Shown here: one piece after another, positions 54,684 through 64,000 of the stretch
How the letters are laid out: every line of letters starts with the position of its first letter
How positions within the stretch are numbered: the first letter of the stretch is position 1
From: Garcia nutans
Taxonomy: Eukaryota; Streptophyta; Magnoliopsida; Malpighiales; Euphorbiaceae
NCBI GenBank assembly: GCA_947685225.1
Contig: CANTUV010000009.1
Span: 6,324,001-6,388,000, forward strand
Length of the DNA: 64,000 bases
Reading direction: 5' to 3'
Notes under the pieces: model-generated
What the model was told of the DNA's origin: nothing
The model's database searches: none
Seen by the model: the letters and a program-made list of their open reading frames with translations, nothing else
Position numbers and translations under genes: made by a program

Positions 54684-56090
54684 TGTTGTCCCAAGATGGC
54701 AACCAAGAGGGGGGGTGAATTGGTTTCCTCAAGAAATAATGACAATTAAAAAAACTCAACAAACTAGAAATGCGGAATAGAGAGTTGGTTGAGTAATGAA
54801 AGAAAGAAAGAACACACAAGATTTATAGTGGTTCGGATTTTACTTCAATCCTACATCCACTTCCTTAACAACTTGTTAAGGTTCCACTAATCTTTGAAGT
54901 TTTTACAAGCTCACTTCCAACTTTGGTGTTTTCACAAGTTCACACCTAACTTCACAAGTGTTTTTTTTAAGGCTTACACTCAAGAACCTTTATAGGAGTT
55001 TTTAAGGCTCACTCTCACAACCCAAACAAGAGTTTTACAAGGCTTACTCTCATAACCCAAGTGTTTTTTCAAGCTCACACTCAAACTTATACAATGGTGT
55101 TTTCAATGCTTACACCTAACATTCATTACAATTCAAATGTAAGTTTAAGTAAAAGAAAGATTTGTTGCTTGGCTATGAAATTCTTTTTTCTTGCTTCTAG
55201 TTCTTGTTTCTTTTCTTGTAGAAGCACTGTATTTATAGCCAATGTGGTCTTACTAGCCGTTATTGATAGTAAGAATAAAGTCTTGGCAGTTTAGACCTTC
55301 TTTATTAAACTGTCCGAAGCATTTTGCGGTCGTCCTTCATATAAGGATGGTCGCGCTGTTGTCACACGCGGTCGTCCTTGAACGAGGCACGGTCGCTGAA
55401 TTTAAAAAAGCTTCAACGGTCGAATTTGAGTGCTCTGTAGCAGGAATCTTGCCCATGCTGTGGTTGTCGGGACGGTTGCGCAACACCAAGGTGCGGTCGC
55501 CCTTTTTGAATGTTGAAGTGGGTTTTTAACGGTCATGTCACGTGTCATTCTCTGATAGGGCAGAAGAGATGTCCGCCAAAATTTGAATGTCGAGGTCGCC
55601 CTAGGTAACATCTCACGGTCAAAGTGAGATACTCGCGTCGAACTTCTGGACGCACCTGAGGACGCGAACACTACTGTCTCTTCAAGCAATTTTCTCCTGT
55701 ATTGGCAGAGCGGTCGCGAAAATGAATGGGCGGTCGCTAAAATGATAAGCGAGGCCGTATCATTCGCCGTTCTTATCACCGTGAACCTTACTGTGATTAG
55801 AATGGTTTGAGTTGCTTGGGTAGCGGTCGTCCATAACTTGGGACGGTCGCTCTTCATTAAAGTGCGGTCGCTACTGAGGTCGGGTTTCTGACCGCGAAAC
55901 TTACTGTGATAAGGTTTCATCCTTTAATTGAATGGTGCGGTCGTATGCATGTTTGGTGCGACCGCTAGAAGTGTTCTGTTCAGCTTTATTTGAGGTAACC
56001 TAAGCCTGCAACAAGATTCTTCAAACACATGTTAAATGGATCATTCAATTTGAGTTGTCAAGGATCAAAATTGAGATCATTTGTCTAACA
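54684..56090 (-). repeat. SIRE 5' LTR
   Basis: 1407 bp, near-identical partner of 37159-38566, with the same CGGTCG-rich block (about 55320-55975). A few motif copies differ between the LTRs, several by a single C/T or G/A change. Confidence 0.92.
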
Positions 56091-56274
56091 AGGCAGGTGA
56101 GGTCGGCTTCTTCCCAAGCATATATTGGCACAATATAAAAGTCAGCTAGCGCTCGCAAAACTGATAGATGAACGGCAGCTTCAGTACTACAGAAGATGGT
56201 CGACGCTAGCAGATATAACAAAAACCTTCAAGTATACTATTCTTCTCACTCACCTTCTACTAGTCGGGTGTGTC

Positions 56275-56610
56275 TCATCCAGTGCTCTCAGATATACTCA
56301 TATTTGATTTATATGGTCCTTTGTACTTAGGCTTAATGCCAATCAGTTGATGGATCTCATCTGGGCTCAATACATCATTGGTCAAAGGAACTGGCATCTC
56401 GTCACATCTAAGGCCCGTTATTGCTAAAAAGTCAACTGGACTAATATTCATTTCTCCCACAGGCAAATGAAAGGTGTGGGTTATATCCATCCAACATTTC
56501 GAGAGCTGTTGGATTACACTCCTATCGATCTGGTACCCTCTAAATGGTAACTACAAGACAAAATCCTGAAAGCCACATCCCTCAATCATCCTCCTTACTA
56601 GAGGTGGCAT
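56275..56610 (-). pseudogene. antisense plant-mobile-domain-like ORF in the Tat element
   Basis: Minus-strand frame from an ATG at 56610 (MPPLVRRMIEGCGFQDFVL), one stop at 56551-56553, then LPFRGYQIDRSVIQQLSKCW, MDITHTFHLPVGEMNISPVD and FLAITGLRCDEMPVPLT. The 'LLxxLVxRWxxxTHTFHxPxGEMxxTxxDFxxLTGL' pattern is the N-terminal signature of the plant mobile domain (PMD), found in host MAIL/MAIN proteins and in transposons. The SIRE element inserted downstream at 56090, so any continuation lies before 37153. It may be an element ORF or a captured host fragment. Confidence 0.65.
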
Positions 56611-57560
56611 GCGGTCATACTATAATAACACGAGTAAGTCAAACAAGGTAAGTTCACAAGTCCTATAAATGTATTTTTCCCACTCAATATATTTTTAATT
56701 TTTCTTCCATAATACTAAGCCTACTTGTAACATAATAACATTAATTTTTCATGCATGATTATTATGATTACCATTAGACAATGATTATTACTAATAATTT
56801 TTTATTCCATTAAAAAGATTAATTTACAGATAAATGATTCTTACTTGTGTTTTCTCTTTTTCACTTCGGTGGAGATGCATTCAGGCTAAAAGAGGGACTC
56901 AGTAAAGCCCACTAGTTTTGAGGTACATCAACAACTTAGCATTTGGTCGGGGTTGATTCCTATAAGCATGGTGACTACCTACCATTTATATAAAGGATGG
57001 CACATTTAGGATTAAGGAAATTGGAAATTTTCTTTGAAAGATAGAAAGTTTTAAAGGCTCTGAATGCAGGACCGTTTATACTTTGCCTCATATTTGTAGA
57101 AGGAGAGACATGGAGTGAATGACAGGAAATGACAAGCATTTATCTGATTGCAAGTAAAGCATAAAAAAAAATTAAAACTCACATGCACCACAGATTAATA
57201 ATGGTTCACAGATCAATAATGTTCATAGTTTATTGCACATCAGGTAAAGTATAAAAAGCATAAAGAAAAGTGGAGTCACGTGCACTAAAGAATCAATTAT
57301 GCATTTCCTTTACAGATCAGTCATGTTCAGAGTTCGCTTTCCCTGATCAATAATTAAAAGTTTACTTTACAGTTCAAATAAATCATTTTTGTTCAGAGGC
57401 ATACAATACACTCATATTTATTTATGTGTCTAAAAATATTTTTATACTAATAAATATTTTTTTTCACGCAGGGGGCAAGGGTACATAGAGACCGTACCTA
57501 GTCTAATATATGAAAAAATAGCTAAATTTTTTGTAAATTTTTGTTGACTAAATTAATTTT
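56611..57560. other. Tat 3' region, non-coding
   Basis: AT-rich, no recognised gene. Short repeated phrases (CAGATTAATAATG, CAGATCAATAATG and GTTCACAG near 57190-57330) are seen but no clean array. Confidence 0.5.
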
Positions 57561-57564
57561 TGCA

Positions 57565-58265
57565 AGAATATTGGGTCCAGAATCCAAATCCAATCATGGG
57601 TCCAGAATCCAATTCCATTCACGGGTCTAAGACCTAATTCCATTCACGGGTCTAGGACTTCACAGGTCCAAAATCCAAAATTCAGTCTAGGGTCCAGAAA
57701 TCAAAATTCAGTCTAGGGTCCAGAATCTAAAATCTAGTCTCGAGTCTAGAATCCAAAATTCAGTCAGGTCCAAAACCAAAAATTAGGTCTCAGGTCCAGA
57801 ATCTGAATCCAATCTCGGGTCCAGAATTCAATTCCATTTGTGGGTTCAGAAACCATATCCAGTCTCGGGTCCAAAAGTCAAAATCTAGTCTTAGGTCCAA
57901 AACCTAAATCCAGTCTCGGGTCTAGAATTCAAAATCCAATCTCAGATTTAGAACCTAAATCCAGTCTCAATTCCATAATTTAAAATTCAGTCTTAGGTCC
58001 AGAATCCAATTATATTCACGGGTCCAGAACCCAAATCCAGTCTCGAGTCTAGAACTCAAAATCTAGTCTTGAGTCTAGAATAAAAAACCAGTCTCAGATT
58101 GAAAAACCAAAATCTAGTCTCGAGTCCAGAGCCCATATCTAGTCTCGGGTTCAAAATCCAAAATCTAGTCTTCCGTCCAGAATTCGAAATCTAGTCTTAG
58201 GTTTAGAATCCAAAATCTAATCCCAGGTAAAGTACCCAAATTTAGCCTCGGGTCCAGAAACCATC
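57565..58265. repeat. about 26-bp minisatellite in the Tat 3' region
   Basis: Imperfect tandem units of the type GGGTCCAGAATCCAAAATC followed by CAGTCTC, some two dozen or more copies with many point changes. It lies just upstream of the polypurine tract. Tandem arrays in this place are known from Ogre/Tat elements. Confidence 0.8.
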
Positions 58266-58321
58266 TTTATCAGCTCAAAGTCATATTATTTTTCACTCTC
58301 TGAATGAATTCAAGATCATTC

Positions 58322-58337
58322 AAGGAGGGGGTAAAAC
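58322..58337 (+). other. Tat polypurine tract
   Basis: AAGGAGGGGGTAAAAC directly before the 3' LTR start TGTAAACCC. Confidence 0.8.
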
Positions 58338-60153
58338 TGTAAACCCTTAATTTTGACCCTAAGCTAATCTGATCCTAATTAATAATGGACAAATCAATTT
58401 TGATTTGTTCTTAAATGGCTTAAACCTAATTGGAAGCTTTCAATTGGATTGGCCCAATTTTATAAGACTTAAAATAAGCCGGTTCATTGTTTTAAAGCCC
58501 TTAATAGGTCTGATCCAAAGTTTGGTTAGGTTTAATTTGATGTGGGCCACTCTAATTCAATATGGGTGTACCCAAGTCAAATTGGGGTTCCCCAATTTGA
58601 CATGGGGCCCCATATTGAATTGGGGAGCCCCCCAATTCAATATGAGTTGCTTCATGTCAAACTTAACTCGTTTGAGTTCGATATGACTTTGGTTTTAATA
58701 CCTAATTCGGGCCAAATACAAAGAAGAGTTTGGTTAAAATCCTAACTAAACTTGGATAAGGTAGGGTTAATAAATAGGATTTGACCTAATTATTTTATAT
58801 AAATACAAGTTTAAGATACAGAAAAAAGGAGAAAAAGAAGGGCAGAGACAAGCATCAATTAAAAGTGATACACAAAATCCTATCAACATACAAAAATCAA
58901 TGCACTGTATGAAGGCAGTAGCTACTGTCTTCATCTCACTCAACCAAGACTCTGGATTGGTGAATGCAATAGCTTGGATCATCATTCTTTTAATTTAGTG
59001 GAGCCAACAAACGAAGGTTTGGTTTCCTTAACTCTTTAAAATTATAGCAAGCTTCTGTTATTAATATTATTTCATATTTATCTCATCCAGTAGCCGTTCT
59101 TTCATTCTAAATTGATATACTCTTTCACAGTAGCTACGTTTAGTCTTATTCCATCTACTATTTTATAATTATTCCAATAGCTTTTAATAATGAACCCAAT
59201 CTAAATAACATAATTTTACATAACCTATTTTGTATAAACCCTAAATCACATTATTAAACCCTATTTCAGATGTAAAACCCTAAATTGATATTAAACCCTA
59301 ATTTACATTTTCAAAATCCTAATTCTATATTAAACCCTAATTTATATTTTAAAAACCCTAAACTCGATCTCAAACTCTAAATTATATTTTTAAAACCCTA
59401 ATTCCATATTAAACCCTAGTTTGGTTTAAAACCCTAATTTTTAAAGATTAAAACCCTAATCTCATTGTTGAACCTTAATTTGATGATGGAACCCTAATTG
59501 TAATTGTTGGTTTATTGTTATCTACTCATGATGGATGATTTTATTTTATTTTATGATGATTGAACTCATTATTTGGCATTTTTTAAAGTTGTAAAAGGCA
59601 TGTTTCCATTTGTGGGTGCCTTAGTTTTGGTTATATAATTTAATTAATTTTTAAGAATTTTGGATCAATGTAAAGGGCATGTTTCGTCCTCTTAGTGGGT
59701 GCCCCATTTATTTTCTTTGTATTTTGGACCTTAAACGGTTTTAAGGGCACATTTTCATCCTTGAATGGATGCCTATTTTGTTTATTTTATTTCAATAAAT
59801 GTGATGGGTGTTTATTTCTTTTAATCGCATGTAATATGGATGATATTATAATAAGTTAAGAATTTAATAATATTTAGACCTAAAATGGACGTCGGTTCTA
59901 ATGAACCGGGCATTATGGGGGTGCTGGGTCATTCTCACCTTTTCCATGAGTACCTAAATTTTTGAACCCAATATAGGGTTAGGGATTCCTTAGGGAATTG
60001 ATTCATCCAACCCTTTTTTTCTTTTCAGAATGTCCGGGTGGTGAATCCATTTTCTCCGAATTTAGGCCTGGGTTATATAAGGCCCAAAGCCTAACAGCGC
60101 CTAAGTCGCAAGAACCATTCTACTAGGAGTGGGGGCGAAAATCTCTGCTCACA
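58338..60153 (+). repeat. Tat 3' LTR
   Basis: Partner of 13899-15759 with clear divergence. Ends GCTCACA, then TSD CCTAG (60154-60158). Fewer AATTCGATATGGGG-type units than the 5' copy; about eleven AAACCCTA-type motifs at 59230-59500. Confidence 0.9.
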
Positions 60154-60158
60154 CCTAG

Positions 60159-60663
60159 CTTTAGATTTAAACTCCTAATTCAATTCCAATTTCCCAATTT
60201 CACTCTAAAACCTTAATTTAGCCTTCCAAACCCTAGTTTTAGGTTAAAAACCCTAAATTGCATATAAAACCCTAGTTTTTAGGATCAAACCCTAAATTGC
60301 ATATAAAACCCTTGTTTTTATGTTTAAGCCCTAGTTTTTAAGACTTAAACCCTAAATTAGATACTAAACTCGATTTTATTAAAGTTTAAATTTTATGATT
60401 ATTTTGGTGATTATTTGTATGTTTAAATTAATTATTTTTTATGAATGGTTAAATTGTATTTAATCATCATTTTTGGATTTCGAAAATATTGTAAAAGGCA
60501 TGTTTCCACTTGCGGATATCTTATTTATTAAGTTTTATAATTTAACTTACTTTATGGATTTTGGGGACAATTATAAGGGGCATGTTTCCACCTTTGGGTG
60601 GGTGTCCTATTTTATTAGTTTTATGAACCTTGGATATATGTAAGGACATGTTTCCATCTTATA
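60159..60663 (+). repeat. older Tat-like LTR remnant, target of the Tat insertion
   Basis: Resembles the middle of the Tat LTR: runs of AAACCCTAAATTG-type motifs, then GTAAAAGGCATGTTTCCAC and GGGGCATGTTTCCACC phrases, but clearly diverged. The left continuation across the Tat insertion is 13867-13893. It breaks at 60663 where Tekay-3 begins. Confidence 0.65.
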
Positions 60664-63469
60664 TGTAATATCCTCATTTATGCCCTAGAAGTTTTGCATA
60701 TTGTTGTTGTTGTTATTGTTATATATTGGATTGAATATATGTGTTAAATTGTAAGAGAAAAGAAATTGAGAAGAGAAAGTATATGTATATGTATTTTGGG
60801 AAGAAATAGGGTTTAGAGACAAATTTATATGTTGTGTATATGTTAATATATATGACATATAAAGTGGTCAAAAGGCTTGGTCAATGCAAGAGAAGATATT
60901 TATTTGAGATTGGTAAATTACTTAATTGGGCACATATAAGACAAAAAGATAATTATGTGAATAAGGGCACTTTGGTAATTGCTTGGATAAAATCACATGG
61001 TAGATATTTAAAGAAGGTTTGACTTGTGTTTTCTTCATCATTTCTTCTTCTTCTTCTTGTTGATGGCCGGCCCTCCATAGCCAAAGAGAAAGAAAGAGAC
61101 AAGTGATGGTTTTGATGATTTCAAGCTTAAATTGAAGAAAGATTAAGTGTTCAAGTGTTGATTTAAGAAGTTTTTAACTAAGGTAAGATCTTTTCTCTAA
61201 TTTCTTCAATTCTTTTGAAGTGGTATGATTAAGTTGCTTATGGTATGATTGTAAGTATTGATTTTGCTTGATAGATGAGAAGTTGGGTTGGTGTTGGTGA
61301 TGGAAGAGTAAGATTGGTGTTTAGTGAAATTGTTTCTGTTTTAGGATTAGTAAAGGCTGTGACTTGTATGATTTTTAATTAATTTTAGAAAAATGTTCTT
61401 GAAGTGAATTTTTGATATGTTGTGCCTCTATGAGTCTAGAATGACTGAAAAATATGTTGATTCGATTTTGGAATGGTTATGAGTTTAGAAAGATTATTTT
61501 CATTAGACCTGTTCCAGCAGGTACCTTAACTGGGACAGCTATATTTCGGGATTTTTAATAAAATGTAGAAAAATCATATCCAATCGAATTTTGGATATGT
61601 TGTTGCTTAGTGAGTTTAGTATTTGAGAAAAATAATTTGGAATCACGTTGATTGAATTTGATTTATGGAATTCACAAAGTTCAGAACTGCTGCCAGGATG
61701 CAGGGCAATTGGGGCAGTCTGGTTAGGTGAACTATTTGACCAAGATTTTGTGTTCAGTTTGATCTGAAATTTTAAAGGGATGATTTTAAGATACAAAACT
61801 AAATTCTGTAAAAATTTTAGAATTTTTAGTCAAGTAGATTATTTTATACAATTTTTCAAAATAAGGATAAAATGGAGTTTAAAACCAGAATGTACTATTT
61901 ATGGTTAGGGTTTTAATTCTTTGTTCTTCTTGCATTGCTTTGGTTCTCCAAAGGTAGGTTGGTCCTTAAACCTAACCCTAAACACTTTAAACACACTTGA
62001 ATCAATGAATGTTATAATCAATTGTTCTTTGCCCTAATTGCATTGTTGAGATTGAACAATGTTATGTTGTGCATTGTGAATGGTAATGTGTTTCATGAGT
62101 AATGTGGAATGAAATGTTGATATTTATGAATGATGCTATGTGAGATATAATGTGATCATGGATGAGATATATATATATATATACTTGAATAATGAGATGT
62201 TATATTGTGAAATGAAATGTGAAGCCATTGTTATTGGCTAAGATGATGTAATTGAAAGAAAGAAGGCATGTTTGCCTAAATGTGATGAGAATTGAGAATG
62301 GAAATGAATTGTTTGTTTAATATGTTATTCAGTTTCAGAGTTCTGGATTTGGGTGGCATGCCTAAGAAATGATGAAAGGTAACAGTCTTGCCGGGTTGAG
62401 GACCTCCTCATAGGTGTTGAGTTGATGGTCCAAGAGACTGGGTCTGTTACACTATGAGATATATGATTTGTAACAGTCTTGCCGGGTTGAGGATCTCCTC
62501 ATATGTGTTGAGTTGATGATCCAAGAGACTGGGTCTGTTACACTATCCATGGATAGAGATACATGTATATACATTGCCTACGGGCGTGATTATTGTGACT
62601 ATGAACCAAAGCAGTAACTCTGAACTCTGAATATCGTATTAAATACTTGTTGGGCCCATAGGTGTCAAGGTTATATGAATGTCCTAAATAATGTTATGAG
62701 TTTAATGAAATGAGATGTTGGTTATGGAGTATGATTGATTAATGTTGAATGTGAAAAGATGTTGAAATGTGGTATGCTCATATGACTATGATTTGTGAAA
62801 TGCATAATTGTGTGGTTAACTTTATATTTATGATGTTGATCTTATCAATAACATATGTGGCATTGCATTTCATTAAAGCATACCGTTAGCATGTTTTATC
62901 TTACTAAGCCGTTGGCTTAGCGCGATAGTGTTTAATCGCGCAGGTAGTAGAGTGGATAGAGTTGAACCCGAGAGTTCATCAAGACCTAGTGAGAGTAGAC
63001 CTTGAAGAATCCATTTTGGGAGCTTAAAGATCAGAGCAGACTTGCCAATCATGTATAAATTTTATGTGTTGTAAAACTTGAGTTTTGATGTATATGAATT
63101 TGTAAATATGTAAATATTTTATAACTTCCGCTGTGTAATATTTAAATATGGGGGTTGTCACAAAACCTTTATTTTATGTTGTACTAGAAGTGTAAATCCT
63201 TTTTGCAGGTTGTAGTTGAGGTTACAAGGGGGATTTATTGGGAGTGTACTGAGAATGATTTTGTTTGCATTGGTTTGTGTAAAATGTTTTTAAAAATAAG
63301 AAAAAAACCGGTTTTGTCGACACTTGGGACTCAATTTTTAGGCGAAACTATGGCAAAAATTTTGTAAAAAATCGGAACTAAAATTTGACTAAGTAAAATT
63401 GGTAGCAACATTAGGTTAGTGTGGCGCCTCTACTCAGCTTACATATGTAGGTTGGGAAGGGGTGTTACA
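60664..63469 (+). repeat. Tekay-3 5' LTR (2806 bp), mosaic
   Basis: TGTAATATCC...GGTGTTACA. Up to about 63140 it is homologous to Tekay-2 (GGCCGGCCCTCCATAGC; doubled GGTAACAGTCTTGCCGGG repeats near 62380-62530; CGCGATAG..AATCGCGCAGG). From about 63150 on it departs from Tekay-2 and resembles the distal LTR of Tekay-1 (GTCGACACTTGGGAC, TTAGGCGAAACTATGGC, TTTGACTAAG). It lacks the CCACGGCCGTGG palindromes of Tekay-2. Confidence 0.88.
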
Positions 63470-63476
63470 ATTGTTT

Positions 63477-63489
63477 TGGTATCAGAGCC
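63477..63489 (+). other. Tekay-3 primer binding site (initiator tRNA-Met type)
   Basis: TGGTATCAGAGCC, seven bases after the LTR end, the same spacing as in Tekay-2. Confidence 0.9.
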
Positions 63490-63639
63490 TAGGTTTGAGA
63501 TTCTCAACCTAGGTAAAATGTAAGAAAAAGACTATTTTTACTTAAAAAGTGAGTTTTTGAACAAAAATACATGTTTGGGATTGGCAGTCTCTGATCTTTA
63601 ATAAGAGGTATTCTGTTGTGTTTGCAGACTTAGGTTGTG

Positions 63640-64000
63640 ATGGATTCTCACTCTCGTCAGTCGATTGAGGGTAGTGCCGAGAGTATTGCTCCTGCTGAGG
63701 GAGCTAGAGTTGATAGTGTTGAGGAGGCACCTGTTTCGGTGTCGGGTAGACCAGCTGGGGAGGAGGTTCCGCCAGCCTGGTTTAGGAATATGATGGAAGC
63801 TATGAGACCAGCACCTGTGCAACCACAGCCACCACCCCCTCAGCCTTTAGTTTCTGTGAGGCATTATGACAAACTGAGGAAGTATGGAGCTGAAGATTTT
63901 GTAGGCACTACTGATCCAGCTGTGGCAGAGCAGTGGCTTGACAGAGTACAGAGGGTATTTGTTCAGTTACAAGCCACTTCAGAGGAAAAGTTTGACTATG
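63640..64000 (+). CDS. gag-pol: Tekay-3 gag-pol, N-terminal 120 codons (partial)
   Basis: ATG at 63640 gives MDSHSRQSIEGSAESIAP, then a Pro-rich stretch (PAPVQPQPPPPQPLVSVRHY), LRKYGAEDFVGTTDPAVAEQ and RVFVQLQATSEEKFDY, closely matching the start of the Tekay-2 polyprotein. It is open to the window edge. Whether the rest is intact cannot be seen. Confidence 0.9.
   Translation, partial: MDSHSRQSIEGSAESIAPAEGARVDSVEEAPVSVSGRPAGEEVPPAWFRNMMEAMRPAPVQPQPPPPQPLVSVRHYDKLRKYGAEDFVGTTDPAVAEQWLDRVQRVFVQLQATSEEKFDY

Larger units (their letters stand above)
37159..56090 (-). mobile_element. SIRE-like Ty1/copia element, minus strand, split by an Athila derivative
   Basis: LTRs at 54684-56090 (5') and 37159-38566 (3') are nearly identical; TSD AGGCA at 37154-37158 and 56091-56095. 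Minus-strand order: primer site, gag, pol (protease, integrase, RT, RNase H), env-like ORF, polypurine tracts. The large size, the SIRE-type protease motif and an ORF after pol point to the SIRE/sirevirus lineage. Without the nested element it is about 10.2 kb. Confidence 0.92.
13899..60153 (+). mobile_element. Tat/Ogre-like Ty3/gypsy element, host to four nested insertions
   Basis: The 5' LTR (13899-15759) and 3' LTR (58338-60153) are homologous and flanked by the identical 5-bp target-site duplication CCTAG (13894-13898 and 60154-60158). The interior, once insertions are removed, encodes Tat-type gag, protease, RT, two RNase H modules and integrase, then antisense ORFs, a minisatellite and a polypurine tract. 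Insertions: Tekay-2 (17210-27234), a short LTR-like insert (28326-28868), and a SIRE element (37159-56090) that itself holds an Athila derivative. About 17 kb remains as the element's own sequence. Coding regions carry many stops, so it is a fossil. Confidence 0.92.
60664..64000 (+). mobile_element. Tekay-3: Ty3/gypsy chromovirus, left part (runs off window)
   Basis: Complete 5' LTR, primer site and gag start. Its first two thirds and gag resemble Tekay-2. The expected TSD is TTATA (60659-60663); the right end is outside the window. Confidence 0.88.

Noticed and set aside
1..64000. CRISPR arrays, operons, ribosome binding sites, riboswitches
   Set aside because: The window is plant nuclear DNA; direct repeats here are LTRs and minisatellites, and none shows uniform repeats with unique spacers.
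1..64000. tRNA genes near the TGGTATCAGAGCC and TGGCGCCGCTGCCGGGGA sites
   Set aside because: These are primer binding sites complementary to tRNA 3' ends; no cloverleaf sequence surrounds them.

Overview
This window is nuclear DNA of a flowering plant, probably a eudicot. It is AT-rich, has spliceosomal exons, and is almost entirely LTR retrotransposon. I see no prokaryotic gene, rRNA, tRNA or CRISPR array. The only host-gene sequence is at the left edge (41-2362): five exons of the 3' half of CSN5, the COP9-signalosome deneddylase, with lesions suggesting a decaying copy.

Layout. (1) 41-2362 CSN5 remnant, then about 1 kb of non-coding DNA. (2) 3447-3863, a CACTA-type transposon end packed with short GC-rich repeats. 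It abuts a truncated LTR. (3) 3864-13866, Tekay-1: a minus-strand Ty3/gypsy chromovirus with several stops and an extra coiled-coil ORF upstream of gag. (4) 13899-60153, a Ty3/gypsy Tat/Ogre-like element whose LTRs lie 42.6 kb apart because other elements have inserted into it. The 5-bp target-site duplication CCTAG is intact at both outer ends. (5) Inside the Tat element: Tekay-2 (17210-27234, plus strand, TSD AATAA), with near-identical LTRs and one intact 1550-residue polyprotein; a 543-bp solo-LTR-like insert (28326-28868); and a SIRE-like Ty1/copia element (37159-56090, minus strand, TSD AGGCA). (6) Inside the SIRE env-like ORF: an 8.75-kb Athila derivative (39361-48111, minus strand, TSD GTATA) that has lost RT, RNase H and the integrase core. 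(7) 60159-60663, an older diverged Tat-like LTR that the Tat element landed in. (8) 60664 to the window end, Tekay-3: full 5' LTR, primer site and the start of gag.

Order of events, from nesting: the old Tat-like LTR is oldest; the Tat element and probably Tekay-1 inserted into it; Tekay-2, the short insert and SIRE hit the Tat element; the Athila derivative hit SIRE last. By eye the Athila and Tekay-2 LTR pairs are the most alike and the Tat pair the most diverged, which agrees.

Function. Tekay-2 carries every recognisable catalytic residue and could be autonomous. SIRE has an intact 1027-codon pol, but its gag has one stop and its env-like ORF is split. The Athila derivative would need enzymes from a full-length relative. 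The points most worth a second look are the Athila gag-protease ORF fused to an integrase tail, the extra ORF of Tekay-1, the mosaic LTR of Tekay-3, the antisense DUF7745-like and plant-mobile-domain-like ORFs of the Tat element, and GC-rich palindrome clusters in three unrelated LTR families.
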